Part shown: one piece after another, positions 9,124 to 17,934 of the stretch | Layout: the number at the start of each line of letters is the position of its first letter | How positions within the stretch are numbered: the first letter of the stretch is position 1 | Assembly (NCBI RefSeq): GCF_001442535.1 | Contig: NZ_CP013141.1 | Location: 2,346,803-2,410,802 of the forward strand | From: Lysobacter antibioticus | GTDB taxonomy: Bacteria; Pseudomonadota; Gammaproteobacteria; Xanthomonadales; Xanthomonadaceae | Length of the DNA stretch: 64,000 nt | Direction: 5' to 3' | Program-made: the position numbers and the translations under genes | Notes under the pieces: generated by a model | What the model was told of the DNA's origin: nothing | Database searches by the model: none | The model's input: only the letters and a program-made list of their open reading frames with translations

Positions 9124-9978
9124 TCAGCCGAGGGTGCCGCAGGACACAGTGCGCCAACGCTGCGCACCGGCGGCGCGGCGCAAGGCATCGCCGTTCGAAG
9201 TCGTGGTGGCGGCATCGATCCAGGTCGCCGAGACGGTCTCGCCGAGCGCTTCGACCCGCGCCGGGAAACCGGCTTCGCTTAGCGAAGACGCACGCTTGCG
9301 CGCCGACTCCTCGCTGCGGAAGCGGCCCAGGGCGATACCGTTGGCGTCGGCGCCGCCGCCGCCCATCACGAACAGATCGCTGAAACCGGCGGCGCGGATG
9401 CGCTGCGCGGTCGCCTGCGCGGCCTCCGCGCTCGCCGCCGGCGGCAGGTAGACGCGCCAACCGCGCGAAGGATTCGAGGTGCCGGCCTGAGCCCTCGTCG
9501 CCAGCTTCTGCGCGAGCGGCTGCAATTTCGCCCGCGCCGCGTCGGCGGCCGCGGCATCGGCGAAGGGGCCGATGCTGAAGCATTGCGCTTTCGCCGTTTC
9601 GGCTACCGCCGGCACCGGCGTCGCAGCGGTCGGCGTCGCAGCGGTCGGCGGCGGCGCGGCCGGCGGTGTGCCGCTCGCGGCATCGAGTTTCGCGGCGGCG
9701 GCTTCCGCCTTGGCCGCTTCGGTTTGATCGGTCTGCGGCGGCGCCGCGTTGCTCGCAGGCAGCTTGCCGGCACTGTCGACCAAGGCCGCGGGCGGCGCCG
9801 ACGGCGCAGTCGTGCCGGCTTGCGCCGCGGGCGCGGATTCGCCGGCCAGTTGCAGGCGCGCGACGCCGAGCGGCAGTTTCTCCTCGGCCGCGGCGGCCGG
9901 GACGGGACGCGCGACCCACCAGGCGGCAACGCCGATGTTGAGCGCGATCAGCAGAACGATGAGGGCACGGACGAGCAT
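9124..9978 (-). CDS. SPOR-domain membrane protein
   Basis: A 284-aa protein with an N-terminal membrane anchor (LVRALIVLLIALNIGVAAWWV), a long Ala/Pro-rich periplasmic linker (about 30-130), and a C-terminal SPOR-type peptidoglycan-binding domain (IGPFADAAAADAARAKL through GRFRSEESARKRASSL). SPOR domains bind denuded glycan strands at the division site, so a septal role is likely. It starts 23 bases after the coaX stop codon and is probably the last gene of the birA-coaX transcript, a neighbourhood typical of Xanthomonadaceae. Confidence 0.82.
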   Translation of the reverse strand: MLVRALIVLLIALNIGVAAWWVARPVPAAAAEEKLPLGVARLQLAGESAPAAQAGTTAPSAPPAALVDSAGKLPASNAAPPQTDQTEAAKAEAAAAKLDAASGTPPAAPPPTAATPTAATPVPAVAETAKAQCFSIGPFADAAAADAARAKLQPLAQKLATRAQAGTSNPSRGWRVYLPPAASAEAAQATAQRIRAAGFSDLFVMGGGGADANGIALGRFRSEESARKRASSLSEAGFPARVEALGETVSATWIDAATTTSNGDALRRAAGAQRWRTVSCGTLG

Positions 9979-10000
9979 GCGCGGATTCTATCGCCTGGGC

Positions 10001-10777
10001 TCAGGGGGAAGTTTCGATGCCGGCCCAGATCGCGAGTCCTTGCAGGACCAGCGTCGGGGCCAGAGTCGGCGACGGCAGAGCGGCGGCCAGCGCATCGGCG
10101 CCGCCGCCGTGCAACAGCAGACGCGGCCGCTGGCCGAGTTTCGCGGCCGCCGAAGCCATGCTGCGTTCGATCAAGGCCAAGGCCGCGCCGTCGCAACCCG
10201 AGGCCAGGGCATCTTCGGTGTCGGCGGCGAAATCGAGCGTAGCGCCGCCGTGTTCGGGCAATTGCGGCGCGCGCGCATGCAGGGCCTCGCGCATCAGGGT
10301 CGGCGACGGCGCAATCAGGCCGCCGTGGTGCAGGCCGTCGGCGTCGAGCAGATCGATCGTCAGCGCGGTGCCGACCCCGCAGATCAGGGCGGCGCCCTCG
10401 CCCTGCGCATGCGCGCCGAGCAAGGCCAGGAAACGGTCGGCGCCGAGCTTGCGCGGTTCGGCATAGGCGATGCGCAGCGTGTCGGAGCGCGCCGCGGCGA
10501 AACCCTGCGGCGAACGGAAGCTCGCCTGGGTGCGCGCGATCGAGATCCGCCGGCAACGCGCCGTCAACGCTTCGAGCACCGCCATGCGCAATGCCGGATG
10601 CGCCACGCTGGCCAGATAGGCGACCTCGATGCGCTCGGCCGGCAAGGCCTCGGCGAGCGCAGCGGCGACGTCTTCCTCGCGATGCGGCAGCGCCACCGCG
10701 TCACCGGGACGGCCGTCGGCGCCGAGCGGCGCGCACTTGAGGCGGGTGTTGCCGAGATCGAACAGCCAAGCGCTCAA
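10001..10777 (-). CDS. coaX: type III pantothenate kinase
   Basis: A 258-aa enzyme of the ASKHA fold that phosphorylates pantothenate in the first step of coenzyme A synthesis. The family motifs are visible: DLGNTRLK at residues 7-14 (phosphate binding), GADRFLALLGA, and CGVGTALTIDLLD with the catalytic Asp. The start is a TTG at 10777 that overlaps the birA stop codon (TTGA), so translation is coupled to birA. The birA-coaX order is conserved in many proteobacteria. Confidence 0.92.
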   Translation of the reverse strand: MSAWLFDLGNTRLKCAPLGADGRPGDAVALPHREEDVAAALAEALPAERIEVAYLASVAHPALRMAVLEALTARCRRISIARTQASFRSPQGFAAARSDTLRIAYAEPRKLGADRFLALLGAHAQGEGAALICGVGTALTIDLLDADGLHHGGLIAPSPTLMREALHARAPQLPEHGGATLDFAADTEDALASGCDGAALALIERSMASAAAKLGQRPRLLLHGGGADALAAALPSPTLAPTLVLQGLAIWAGIETSP

Positions 10778-11772
10778 CGCGATGCTCCTTGCGCACGCCG
10801 CACGCTGACTTCGCCGGCGTGGAAACGGCGTTCCTCGCCATCGTCCAGGCGCACGCGCAGGGCGCCGTCGTCGGCCAGACCGAGGGCGATGCCCTGATGG
10901 ATCGCGTCGGCACCGTGCACGCTGATCGCCTGCCCGGCCAAGGCATCGAACGCGGCGTAACGGTCGAGGAACGGCGCCAACCCGGCGGCGTCGAATTCGT
11001 CCAGCGCCGGCAACAAACGCTCCAGCAGGGCCGCAGCGATCGTGTCGCGGGCCAGGGCGCGCCCGTCGGACAGGCCGGCCAGGTCGCTCCAGGGCTGGTC
11101 GATCGAGGCCGCAGCCGCAGCCGGCATGCGCACGTTGAGCCCAAGCCCGATCACCGCGCGCGCCGGCCCGGCGTATTCGCCGCCGCCTTCGATCAGCAGG
11201 CCGCCCAGTTTGCGCAGGCCGTCGCCGTCGAGCACGACCAGGTCGTTCGGCCATTTCAGCCGCACCGCGGCATAGCCGAGGCCTTGCAGGGCCTCGACCG
11301 CGGCGATGCCGGCGACCAGGCTCAGCCCGCCGAGCCGCGCCAGGCCGCCGCCGAACGAGCGCGACAACGAGAGATACAGATGCGCGGCCAGCGGCGAGGC
11401 CCAGACCCGGCCACGGCGCCCGCGCCCGCCGGTCTGGCGTTCCGCCAGCAGCACCGCGACGCCTTGCGCCGGGGTCGGCCGGCGCAGCAGCTCGCTGTTG
11501 GTCGAATCGATGCTCCAGGCCACTTCGAGCGCGGCCAGCCGCGCCCGCGTCGGCACCGACAGGGCCGCGACGATCGCCTCGGCATCGAGCAGATCCAGCG
11601 GCTGCGACAGCGCATAACCGCGCCCGGGCTTGGCTTCGATCGCCACGCCGGCCTCGCGCAGGGCTTCGATACGCTTCCACACCGCCGCGCGGGTCTGCCC
11701 GGCGGCGCTGGCGAGCGCGTCGCCGGTGGCGGGGCCTGCGATCAGGTGCTGCAACAGCGCGCGGTCGTCCAT
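10774..11772 (-). CDS. birA: biotin-protein ligase / biotin operon repressor BirA
   Basis: A 332-aa bifunctional BirA. Residues 1-60 form a winged-helix DNA-binding domain (AAVWKRIEALREAGVAIE). The central ligase domain has the biotinyl-AMP binding motif GRGRRGRVW and KWPNDLVV, and the C-terminal SH3-like part follows (GIALGLADDGALRV). It would attach biotin to acetyl-CoA carboxylase BCCP and may repress bio genes. The start ATG at 11772 overlaps the plsY stop (ATGA); its own stop overlaps coaX. No bio genes are adjacent. Confidence 0.93.
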   Translation of the reverse strand: MDDRALLQHLIAGPATGDALASAAGQTRAAVWKRIEALREAGVAIEAKPGRGYALSQPLDLLDAEAIVAALSVPTRARLAALEVAWSIDSTNSELLRRPTPAQGVAVLLAERQTGGRGRRGRVWASPLAAHLYLSLSRSFGGGLARLGGLSLVAGIAAVEALQGLGYAAVRLKWPNDLVVLDGDGLRKLGGLLIEGGGEYAGPARAVIGLGLNVRMPAAAAASIDQPWSDLAGLSDGRALARDTIAAALLERLLPALDEFDAAGLAPFLDRYAAFDALAGQAISVHGADAIHQGIALGLADDGALRVRLDDGEERRFHAGEVSVRRAQGASR

Positions 11773-12452
11773 CAGCTCCGGCGCCAACGGTGCAGCAGAC
11801 GCGCGCCGGCAAAGCGCGATTCGGTACCCGCACGCAGACGCGCCAGGTTGCCGCGGTGGGTGAACACGACCAACAGTGCGGCGGCGATCGCGAACCATTG
11901 CCGCGGCAGGCCGGCATCGCCGAGCCAGGCGAGCACGGGCAGGCACAAGGCCGCGATCACCGTGGCCAGGCCGACATAGCCGCTGACGATCAGGACCACG
12001 GCCCAGACCAACACCAGCAGCGGTACCGCGAACGGCCACAGCACCATCAGCCCGCCGACCAGGGTGGCCGCGCCCTTGCCGCCGCGGAAGCCGTGCCAGA
12101 TCGGCCAGACGTGGCCGAGCACCGCCGCGAACGCGGCGAGATAACCGTGCACGGTCACCGACAGGTCGGCGCCGACCGGCGCGAAGCTCAGCGCCAGCCA
12201 GGTCGCCAGCGCGCCCTTGCCGATGTCGAACACGACCACGACCAGGGCGAAACGCAGGCCCTGGGTGCGGAAGGCATTGGTGCCGCCGGCGTTGCCGCTG
12301 CCCTGTTCGCGGATATCGACGCCGCGCAGGCGCCCGAACAGCAGGCTGCCCGACAGCGAGCCGATCGCGTACGCCGCCAACAACAAGCTCACCGACAACG
12401 GCGCCACCGCGACGGCGGCGGACAGAGACGATGGGAGGGCAGCGAACGACAT
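11772..12452 (-). CDS. plsY: glycerol-3-phosphate acyltransferase PlsY
   Basis: A 226-aa integral membrane acyltransferase that moves acyl groups from acyl-phosphate to glycerol-3-phosphate, the first step of phospholipid synthesis. It has about five hydrophobic segments and the three PlsY motifs: GSLLFGRL, GSGNAGGTNAFRTQG (substrate loop) and GFRGGKGAAT. The C-terminal basic tail (ARLLHRWRRS) is cytoplasmic. It is the first gene of an overlapping plsY-birA-coaX run. Confidence 0.93.
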   Translation of the reverse strand: MSFAALPSSLSAAVAVAPLSVSLLLAAYAIGSLSGSLLFGRLRGVDIREQGSGNAGGTNAFRTQGLRFALVVVVFDIGKGALATWLALSFAPVGADLSVTVHGYLAAFAAVLGHVWPIWHGFRGGKGAATLVGGLMVLWPFAVPLLVLVWAVVLIVSGYVGLATVIAALCLPVLAWLGDAGLPRQWFAIAAALLVVFTHRGNLARLRAGTESRFAGARLLHRWRRS

Positions 12453-12634
12453 GGGCGAATTATGCGCGAGCCGATACGAGCGCCGATACGGATTCGAGCG
12501 CCGTGCCGGCGGATGCACCGTTGCGCGGCGACGGCTCGCGGATATGAGCCTTCGCAGGGCTACCGGCGATCAGGACGCGGTCGGGCCCAGCTTGCGCCCT
12601 CTCCCCCTTGCCGCGTAACCGTTGGGCGGCGGCC

Positions 12635-14458
12635 TCAGCCCGGCGCCGGCTGCACCGACACCAGCAACGCCCCGCGCCCGGCATGGGCGCCCAGCGCCGG
12701 TCCGGTCTCGACCAGCCAGGCCTGCTCCAGCGCGAGCCGGCGGCGCAGGGCTTCGAGCAGACGCCGACCGTCGTCCAGGGCATCGCAATGGCCGACGATC
12801 GCGCGCCAACGCTGCCCGTCCGGCAGGCGCCGCGCCAGGTGCCGGGCAAAGGCCTCCGGCGCGTCCTTCTTGGCGAACAGCCCGCCGCTGACGCTGAGCC
12901 GGCCCTCGGGTTTCATCTTGGCGACCGGGGTCAGGCCGGTGTAACGCACCAGCGGCCCGGCCCAGGGCGGAATCCGTCCGCCGCGCACCGCATGCGAGAT
13001 ATCCCGCGCCATCGCCCAGGTCCGGGTCAGCGGACGCAGGCGTTCGAGTTCGGCCACGATCGTCGCCAGCTCCGCACCGTCTGCGGCCAACTCGGCCGCC
13101 CGCCAGGCCAGCAAGGCCTGGCCGCCGGCGGCATTGAAACTGTCGAACACCTGCACCCGGCGCGCATCGGCGCGCGCCGCGGCCTGCTCGCCCGACTGCA
13201 GGGTGCCGGAGACCGCGCGCGACAGGCCGACGTACAAGACCTCGGCGCGGTGCCCCAACAGGAACTCGAAGGCGCGGCGGAAATCGCCCGGCGGCGGCTG
13301 GCTGGTGCGCGGCAAGTCGGCGCTGTCCGCCATGCGCCGGTAGAACTCGGCGGTGGCCAGGCCGATCTTGTCGAGATAGTCGCGGCCGTCGATCGACACC
13401 CGCACCGGCACCACGTGCAGGCCGTAGCGTTCGGCCAGGACGTCGGGCAGATCGGCGGCGCTGTCGGTCACCACCGCCACCCGCTGCACCCGTTCGACGC
13501 TGCGCTGCTGTTGCAGCATGTCGTCGGCCTTCATGGCCTCGACCGCGCCGAACGCCGCGCAGGCATCGAACAAACGCTGCGGCGCGCCCACGTGCGCATG
13601 CACGCGCATGCGCGCGGCGTCGCCGGCCAGGACCAGCGAATCGGCGCCGATCGCTTCGAGCGCGGCGAGCAGCCGGCGGCGTTCGATGCCGCTGCCGATC
13701 ACCAGGCATTCGCTGCACCAGCGCCGCTGCGGATCGACCGAGTCGTGCACCGGCGCCAGGGCGTGCTCGTGTCCGGCGCAGGCTTCGTTGGCGGCGCTGA
13801 CGCCGGCGTGCACGCGCAGCGCACGCGGGCCGCCCTCGACGAATTCGGCGATGCCTTCGAGCAGATCGACGAAGCCCTTGGCGCCCGCGTCGACCACGCC
13901 GGCCTTCTGCAGCAGCGCCATCTGCTGCGGCGTGCGCGCCAGCGCGTTGCGGGCCTGGATCAGCGCGGCGGCGAAACCCGGGCGCGGGTCGCCGTCGCGG
14001 CTGGCCAGCGCGGCCTCGTCGAGGGCATCGGCGAAGGCATTGATGACGCTGAGGATGGTGCCTTCGACCGGGTGCGCCAGCGCGGCCCGGGCATTGACCG
14101 CACCGTGGCGCACCGCGGCGGCGAGGGTCGCGGCGTCGAGCTCGGGCCGGCTGCGGGCGTACTCGGCCACCCCGTGCAGGAACTGGGCCAGGATCGCCCC
14201 GGAGTTGCCGCGCGCGCCGTCGATGGCGTCGTCGCCGATCCGCAGCAGCAACTCGCCGATATGGCGGCTGCGCCGGCTCAGCGCCCCATTCAGCAGACTG
14301 CCGAGGGTGTGCGCGAGGTTGTTGCCGGTGTCGCCGTCGGCGACCGGGAAGACGTTGATCCGGTTGAGCAGGTCGCGCCCGGCGATGACCCGGCGCGCCC
14401 CCGCGATCAAGGCCCGGCGCAGGGCCGGCGCGGTCAGCGGAGGGTGGGCGATCGCCAT
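12635..14458 (-). CDS. fused DAK2 (FakA-like) and DegV (FakB-like) protein, putative fatty-acid kinase
   Basis: A 607-aa fusion. Residues about 10-200 form the DAK-type ATP-binding domain with the metal-binding motif FPVADGDTGNN and the GARGNSGA loop of FakA. A middle domain (about 200-300) resembles the FakA linker. From about residue 305 (VAVVTDSAADLPD) to the end is a DegV-fold fatty-acid-binding domain (FakB-like, with DISHAVRGGR and TPVAKMKPEGRL). In Firmicutes, FakA and FakB are separate proteins that make acyl-phosphate, the donor for PlsY. The fusion lies about 180 bases upstream of plsY on the same strand, which supports acyl-phosphate supply as its role. The ATG at 14458 is preferred over 14476. 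Confidence 0.82.
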   Translation of the reverse strand: MAIAHPPLTAPALRRALIAGARRVIAGRDLLNRINVFPVADGDTGNNLAHTLGSLLNGALSRRSRHIGELLLRIGDDAIDGARGNSGAILAQFLHGVAEYARSRPELDAATLAAAVRHGAVNARAALAHPVEGTILSVINAFADALDEAALASRDGDPRPGFAAALIQARNALARTPQQMALLQKAGVVDAGAKGFVDLLEGIAEFVEGGPRALRVHAGVSAANEACAGHEHALAPVHDSVDPQRRWCSECLVIGSGIERRRLLAALEAIGADSLVLAGDAARMRVHAHVGAPQRLFDACAAFGAVEAMKADDMLQQQRSVERVQRVAVVTDSAADLPDVLAERYGLHVVPVRVSIDGRDYLDKIGLATAEFYRRMADSADLPRTSQPPPGDFRRAFEFLLGHRAEVLYVGLSRAVSGTLQSGEQAAARADARRVQVFDSFNAAGGQALLAWRAAELAADGAELATIVAELERLRPLTRTWAMARDISHAVRGGRIPPWAGPLVRYTGLTPVAKMKPEGRLSVSGGLFAKKDAPEAFARHLARRLPDGQRWRAIVGHCDALDDGRRLLEALRRRLALEQAWLVETGPALGAHAGRGALLVSVQPAPG

Positions 14459-14608
14459 GGCGGCAGTCTGCGGCAAACCGGCGCGGACGCCTGTTGCGGC
14501 GCAGCATCGATCGCGCGCGCCCCAAGGCGGCCCAGGCCGCGGGTTTCGCGCTATAGTCGGGAAATCGCTCGACGCCGGATTCCGGCCGGGCCGATCAAGG
14601 ATTCCGCC

Positions 14609-14890
14609 ATGTTACGGATCTGTCTGTGCCTGCTGTTCGCCCTCGCCAGTGCGACCTTGGCCGTCGCGGACGTCGGTGCACGCGAAGTCAACAAGCTCAG
14701 CCCGAACGATGCCTGCCCCGAAAGCAGCGCATCGCGCAAGGACACGGCGGCCCGCCCGAGCAGCCGCAGCGCCGCGCCCCCGACCGCGCGCGACACCAAG
14801 GCCAAGCCGAGCGTGCACAGCGACGCCGAAGGCAACAACCGCCTGCAGTCGCCGCGTTGGCACAACTTCCTGCCGGGCATGTTCCGCTGA
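14609..14890 (+). CDS. small secreted protein, unknown
   Basis: A 93-aa predicted exported protein: signal peptide MLRICLCLLFALASATLAVA, then a hydrophilic tail rich in Ser, Ala and Lys with one cysteine. No family recognised. It is divergent from the DAK/DegV gene and lies 19 bases before the MtfA-like gene, with which it may be co-transcribed. Confidence 0.55.
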   Translation: MLRICLCLLFALASATLAVADVGAREVNKLSPNDACPESSASRKDTAARPSSRSAAPPTARDTKAKPSVHSDAEGNNRLQSPRWHNFLPGMFR

Positions 14891-14909
14891 TCCGCTGACG
14901 GCACCGCCT

Positions 14910-15656
14910 TTGTTCGACCTGTTGCGCCGTCTGCGGCGCCCGCCCCTGATCGATGACGCCTTGTGGCGCGACGCCGTCGCCGCCTTGCCGTGGGCGCGCG
15001 CGCTCGACCCGCAGCGCCAGCAACGCCTGCGCGAGCTGGCCGCACGTTTCCTGCACGAAAAAACCATCAGCCCGATCGGCGAGCTCGAACTCGACGCGCA
15101 GCAGCGCTGTCTGCTCGCCGCGCTGTGCTGCCTGCCCTTGCTCGAATTCGGCAGGGAAGGCCTGCGCGGCTGGTCGCAATTGATCGTCTACCCCGATGCG
15201 TTCCGGGTGAACCGCAGCCACACCGATGCCGCCGGCGTGCTGCACGAATGGCAGGACGAGTTGATCGGCGAGTCCTGGGAAGCGGGCCCCTTGATCCTGT
15301 CCTGGGCCGACGTGCTGGCCGACTGCGAAGAACCGCGTGCCGGTTTCTGCGTCGCCGCGCACGAGATGGCGCACAAGCTCGACCTGCTCGACGACCTGCT
15401 CGACGGCACCCCGCCCCTGCCGCGACCGTGGCAGCGCGAATGGGCGCGCGATTTCCAGCAGGCCTACGACGCCTTCGTCGCCGACGTCGACGCCGGCCGC
15501 GACACCGCCATCGACCCCTACGCCGCCGAGGCGCCCGAGGAATTCTTCGCCGTCGCCACCGAATACCACTTCAGCGACCCGGCCCTGCTGCGCGCGCAGA
15601 TGCCCGCGGTGGCCGCGCATCTGCAACGGTTCTATGGGGTTTCGCCGTTCGCTTGA
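14910..15656 (+). CDS. mtfA: MtfA-like zinc peptidase
   Basis: A 248-aa protein of the MtfA (Mlc titration factor A) family. It carries the gluzincin motif HEMAHKLDLLD (HExxH) and a downstream EEFFAVATEYHF segment that supplies the third zinc ligand (E). The N-terminal part (LRRPPLIDDALW) matches the family. In E. coli, MtfA binds the repressor Mlc and so affects ptsG; no Mlc or ptsG gene is nearby, so the partner here is unknown. The start is a TTG at 14910; no better start lies close to the first family-conserved residue. Confidence 0.85.
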   Translation: MFDLLRRLRRPPLIDDALWRDAVAALPWARALDPQRQQRLRELAARFLHEKTISPIGELELDAQQRCLLAALCCLPLLEFGREGLRGWSQLIVYPDAFRVNRSHTDAAGVLHEWQDELIGESWEAGPLILSWADVLADCEEPRAGFCVAAHEMAHKLDLLDDLLDGTPPLPRPWQREWARDFQQAYDAFVADVDAGRDTAIDPYAAEAPEEFFAVATEYHFSDPALLRAQMPAVAAHLQRFYGVSPFA

Positions 15657-16448
15657 ACGGCGCGGCGAGCATTCCTGTAGGAGCGGCGTGAGCCGCGAGC
15701 AAGCGAAGGGGCGGATGGCACATCCGTCGCCGGAGGCCAGATGCCTAGCATTCGGCGGTAATCGCACCGATTGTCCGGGCTTCGGGGATGGGCGCTTGCG
15801 CACGTCGCGTTGGTTGGTCGCGGCTTACGCCGCTCCTACACGCGATGGTTATCGGCCTCGAACGATGACGACGACGCTGATTTTCTGCGCGTCCCGTGGT
15901 CGCGGCTTGCGCCGCTCCTACCCCTAAGCCATCGCAGCCGAGCGATTACCGCTACCGCTGCGGTTGCTGTTGCTGTTGTTGTGCGTCGCCTCGACCTCGC
16001 GAAGGCAATCGAAGACCCGGAGGGCGGCGCGCAGGGATGCGCGCCGTTTTTCATCGGGACAGGGATGTCCCGTATGTAGATCCCCGCGTCGGCATCGGTC
16101 GTGCGGGCCTGTGATTCAAAAAGAAGCAACTTCTTTGGTTACCTTTGACCGAAGGGAATCCAGACGGACTTTTGTTGCTTTAGACAAAAGAAAGTAACCC
16201 GCCGCTTTAGTGGCGGAAGCTTTTGGCGTTTGATCTGGATCCAGATCTTGATCTTGATCTTGCTTGAGCGATGCACCACAAAAACGAAACGGCGCGGTCG
16301 CGACTTGCGTCGCTCCTACCCTCGCGAAAGTACGCCGCTTCGATGGGCCACGTCGGCGTTGTTACTTATGCGCGTCCCGTGGTCGCGGCTCAAACCCGAA
16401 GGAACTCCCTACCAGACACCGCGCCTGCACGCGACAACCCTCACCGCC
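15657..16448. repeat. gene-free spacer with REP-like palindromes and an imperfect inverted repeat
   Basis: About 790 bases without a credible gene. It contains at least four copies of the palindrome GTAGGAGCGGCGTRAGCCGCGAC: at 15676-15700 in one orientation and at 15817-15840, 15898-15922 and 16296-16321 in the other, plus a partial copy near 16379 that keeps the left flank GCGCGTCCCGTGGTCGCGGC. Between them, about 16120-16200 holds an imperfect inverted repeat (GGTTACCTTTG / AAAGAAAGTAACC), followed by a short ATCTTG microrepeat at 16240-16262. Such REP-like palindromes are dispersed in Xanthomonadaceae genomes. Confidence 0.75.
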
Positions 16449-17861
16449 TCACAAGCCCGGCGGCAACTTCACCTCGAACCGCGCACCGCCGAGCTCCTCG
16501 GAAGGAATCACATCGAGCGTCCCGCGATACCCGCGCACCAGGTCCTGCACGATCGCCAGGCCGATGCCGTGGCCGTGCACGCGCTCGTCGCCGCGCACGC
16601 CGCGCTGCAGGATCGAGGCGATCTTTTCCGGCGGAATGCCGGGGCCGTCGTCGTCGACGGCGAGCAACAAACCCGGCCGGCGGTTGGCCGCGGTCTCGCC
16701 GGACTGCACGGTCAGCAGCACGCGCGAGTTCGCCCACTTGAAAGCGTTCTCGAGCAGGTTGCCGAGCAGTTCCTGCAGGTCGCCGGGTTCGCCGTGGAAT
16801 TGCACGCCCTCGGCGACATCGAATTCGCACAGGATGCCCTTGGACGAATACACCTTTTCCAGGCCGCGTACGATCTCTTCGGCGTGCGGCTCGATCGCGA
16901 TCGGCGCGGCGAACAGGGCATGACCGCCGGAGGCGGCGCGCGACAGCTGATACGAAACCAGGTCGTTCATGCGCCGCAGTTGCACGTCGACGTCCTCGCG
17001 CAGGCCGGCGTCGATCGCCGCGCCGCCGTTCTGGTCGTCGTCGAGGCGCGCGCGCAGCACTGCCAACGGCGTCTTCAGGCTATGCGCCAGGTCGGCCAGG
17101 GTGTTGCGCTGACGGTCGAGGTTCTCGCGCTCGCTCTCGATGAAGGCGTTGATGCTTTCGGTCAGCGGTTCCAGCTCGCGCGGGTGACGCTCGCTCATGC
17201 GCGAGGCCAGGCCGCGTTGCACGCGCTTGAGCTCCTCGATCACGCGCTTCAGCGGGCGCAGGCTCCATTGCATGATCAGCGCCTGCAACAGCAGCAGGAT
17301 CACGCCGGCGCCGCCGAGGTTGCGCCACAGCGACAGGCGGAACACCGCGACCTGCTGGCGCAGCGCGCTGGTGTCTTCGAGGATGTAGATCGTGTACTGG
17401 AACTCGGACTTGGAATCGCCGTCGACGCTCCAGATCAGGCCGCGCCCGTAGCGATAAGCCTCGCCGGCATGGCCGTTGATCTCGGTGATCGGCAGCGGGC
17501 CTTCGAAGGTCTCCTCGGCGGCCTTGAGCATGCCGCCGTCGGGCAACACCGGCCCTTGCGCCGACATCGAGTCCCAGTGCCCGTTGGGCAGGATCACTTC
17601 CGCGTACAGGCCGCTGCCGGGCCGGTCGAAACGCGGGTCCGGCGGGTCGTAGGGCGGGATGATTTCGCCGCCGCGGCCGAAGTCGGTGTCGGCGGCGTAG
17701 GCCAGCGCGTAGCTGGTCAGGCGCTGGCGCATGTTGCTCTCGGCCGTTTCCAGGAACGCGCGGTCGAGCGCGTAGCCGGCCAGGGCGAGAAAGGCGAGCA
17801 GGCCGAGGCTCGCGGCCAGCAACTGGCGCGCGCGCAGCGAGCGGGGCTGACCCCAGCTCAT
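16449..17861 (-). CDS. phoQ: PhoQ-type sensor histidine kinase
   Basis: A 470-aa inner-membrane sensor kinase. Membrane segments lie at about 13-33 and 180-200 and flank a periplasmic domain of about 145 residues with the PhoQ-like WDSMSAQGP and acidic stretches. A HAMP-like linker is followed by the dimerisation/phosphoacceptor box with H260 (LADLAHSLKTPL) and the ATP-binding domain (N box NLLENAFKWA, G1 DDDGPGIP, G2 GHGIGLAIV). The response-regulator gene ends upstream at 17935, so the pair is transcribed phoP then phoQ. In Xanthomonas the orthologous system controls low-Mg and antimicrobial-peptide responses; that is by analogy. Confidence 0.88.
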   Translation of the reverse strand: MSWGQPRSLRARQLLAASLGLLAFLALAGYALDRAFLETAESNMRQRLTSYALAYAADTDFGRGGEIIPPYDPPDPRFDRPGSGLYAEVILPNGHWDSMSAQGPVLPDGGMLKAAEETFEGPLPITEINGHAGEAYRYGRGLIWSVDGDSKSEFQYTIYILEDTSALRQQVAVFRLSLWRNLGGAGVILLLLQALIMQWSLRPLKRVIEELKRVQRGLASRMSERHPRELEPLTESINAFIESERENLDRQRNTLADLAHSLKTPLAVLRARLDDDQNGGAAIDAGLREDVDVQLRRMNDLVSYQLSRAASGGHALFAAPIAIEPHAEEIVRGLEKVYSSKGILCEFDVAEGVQFHGEPGDLQELLGNLLENAFKWANSRVLLTVQSGETAANRRPGLLLAVDDDGPGIPPEKIASILQRGVRGDERVHGHGIGLAIVQDLVRGYRGTLDVIPSEELGGARFEVKLPPGL

Positions 17862-17934
17862 GGCTTCGGACGGGCCGGACGGCCCGCATCAGGAGGAGAC
17901 GCGGGCCGCATAGGGGTCCGGAAAGGCTCCTGGA

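Noticed and set aside
15957..15990. GTTGCTGTTGCTGTTGTTG run as a phase-variation tract
   Set aside because: It is imperfect and lies in a gene-free spacer, so slippage would not switch a gene.
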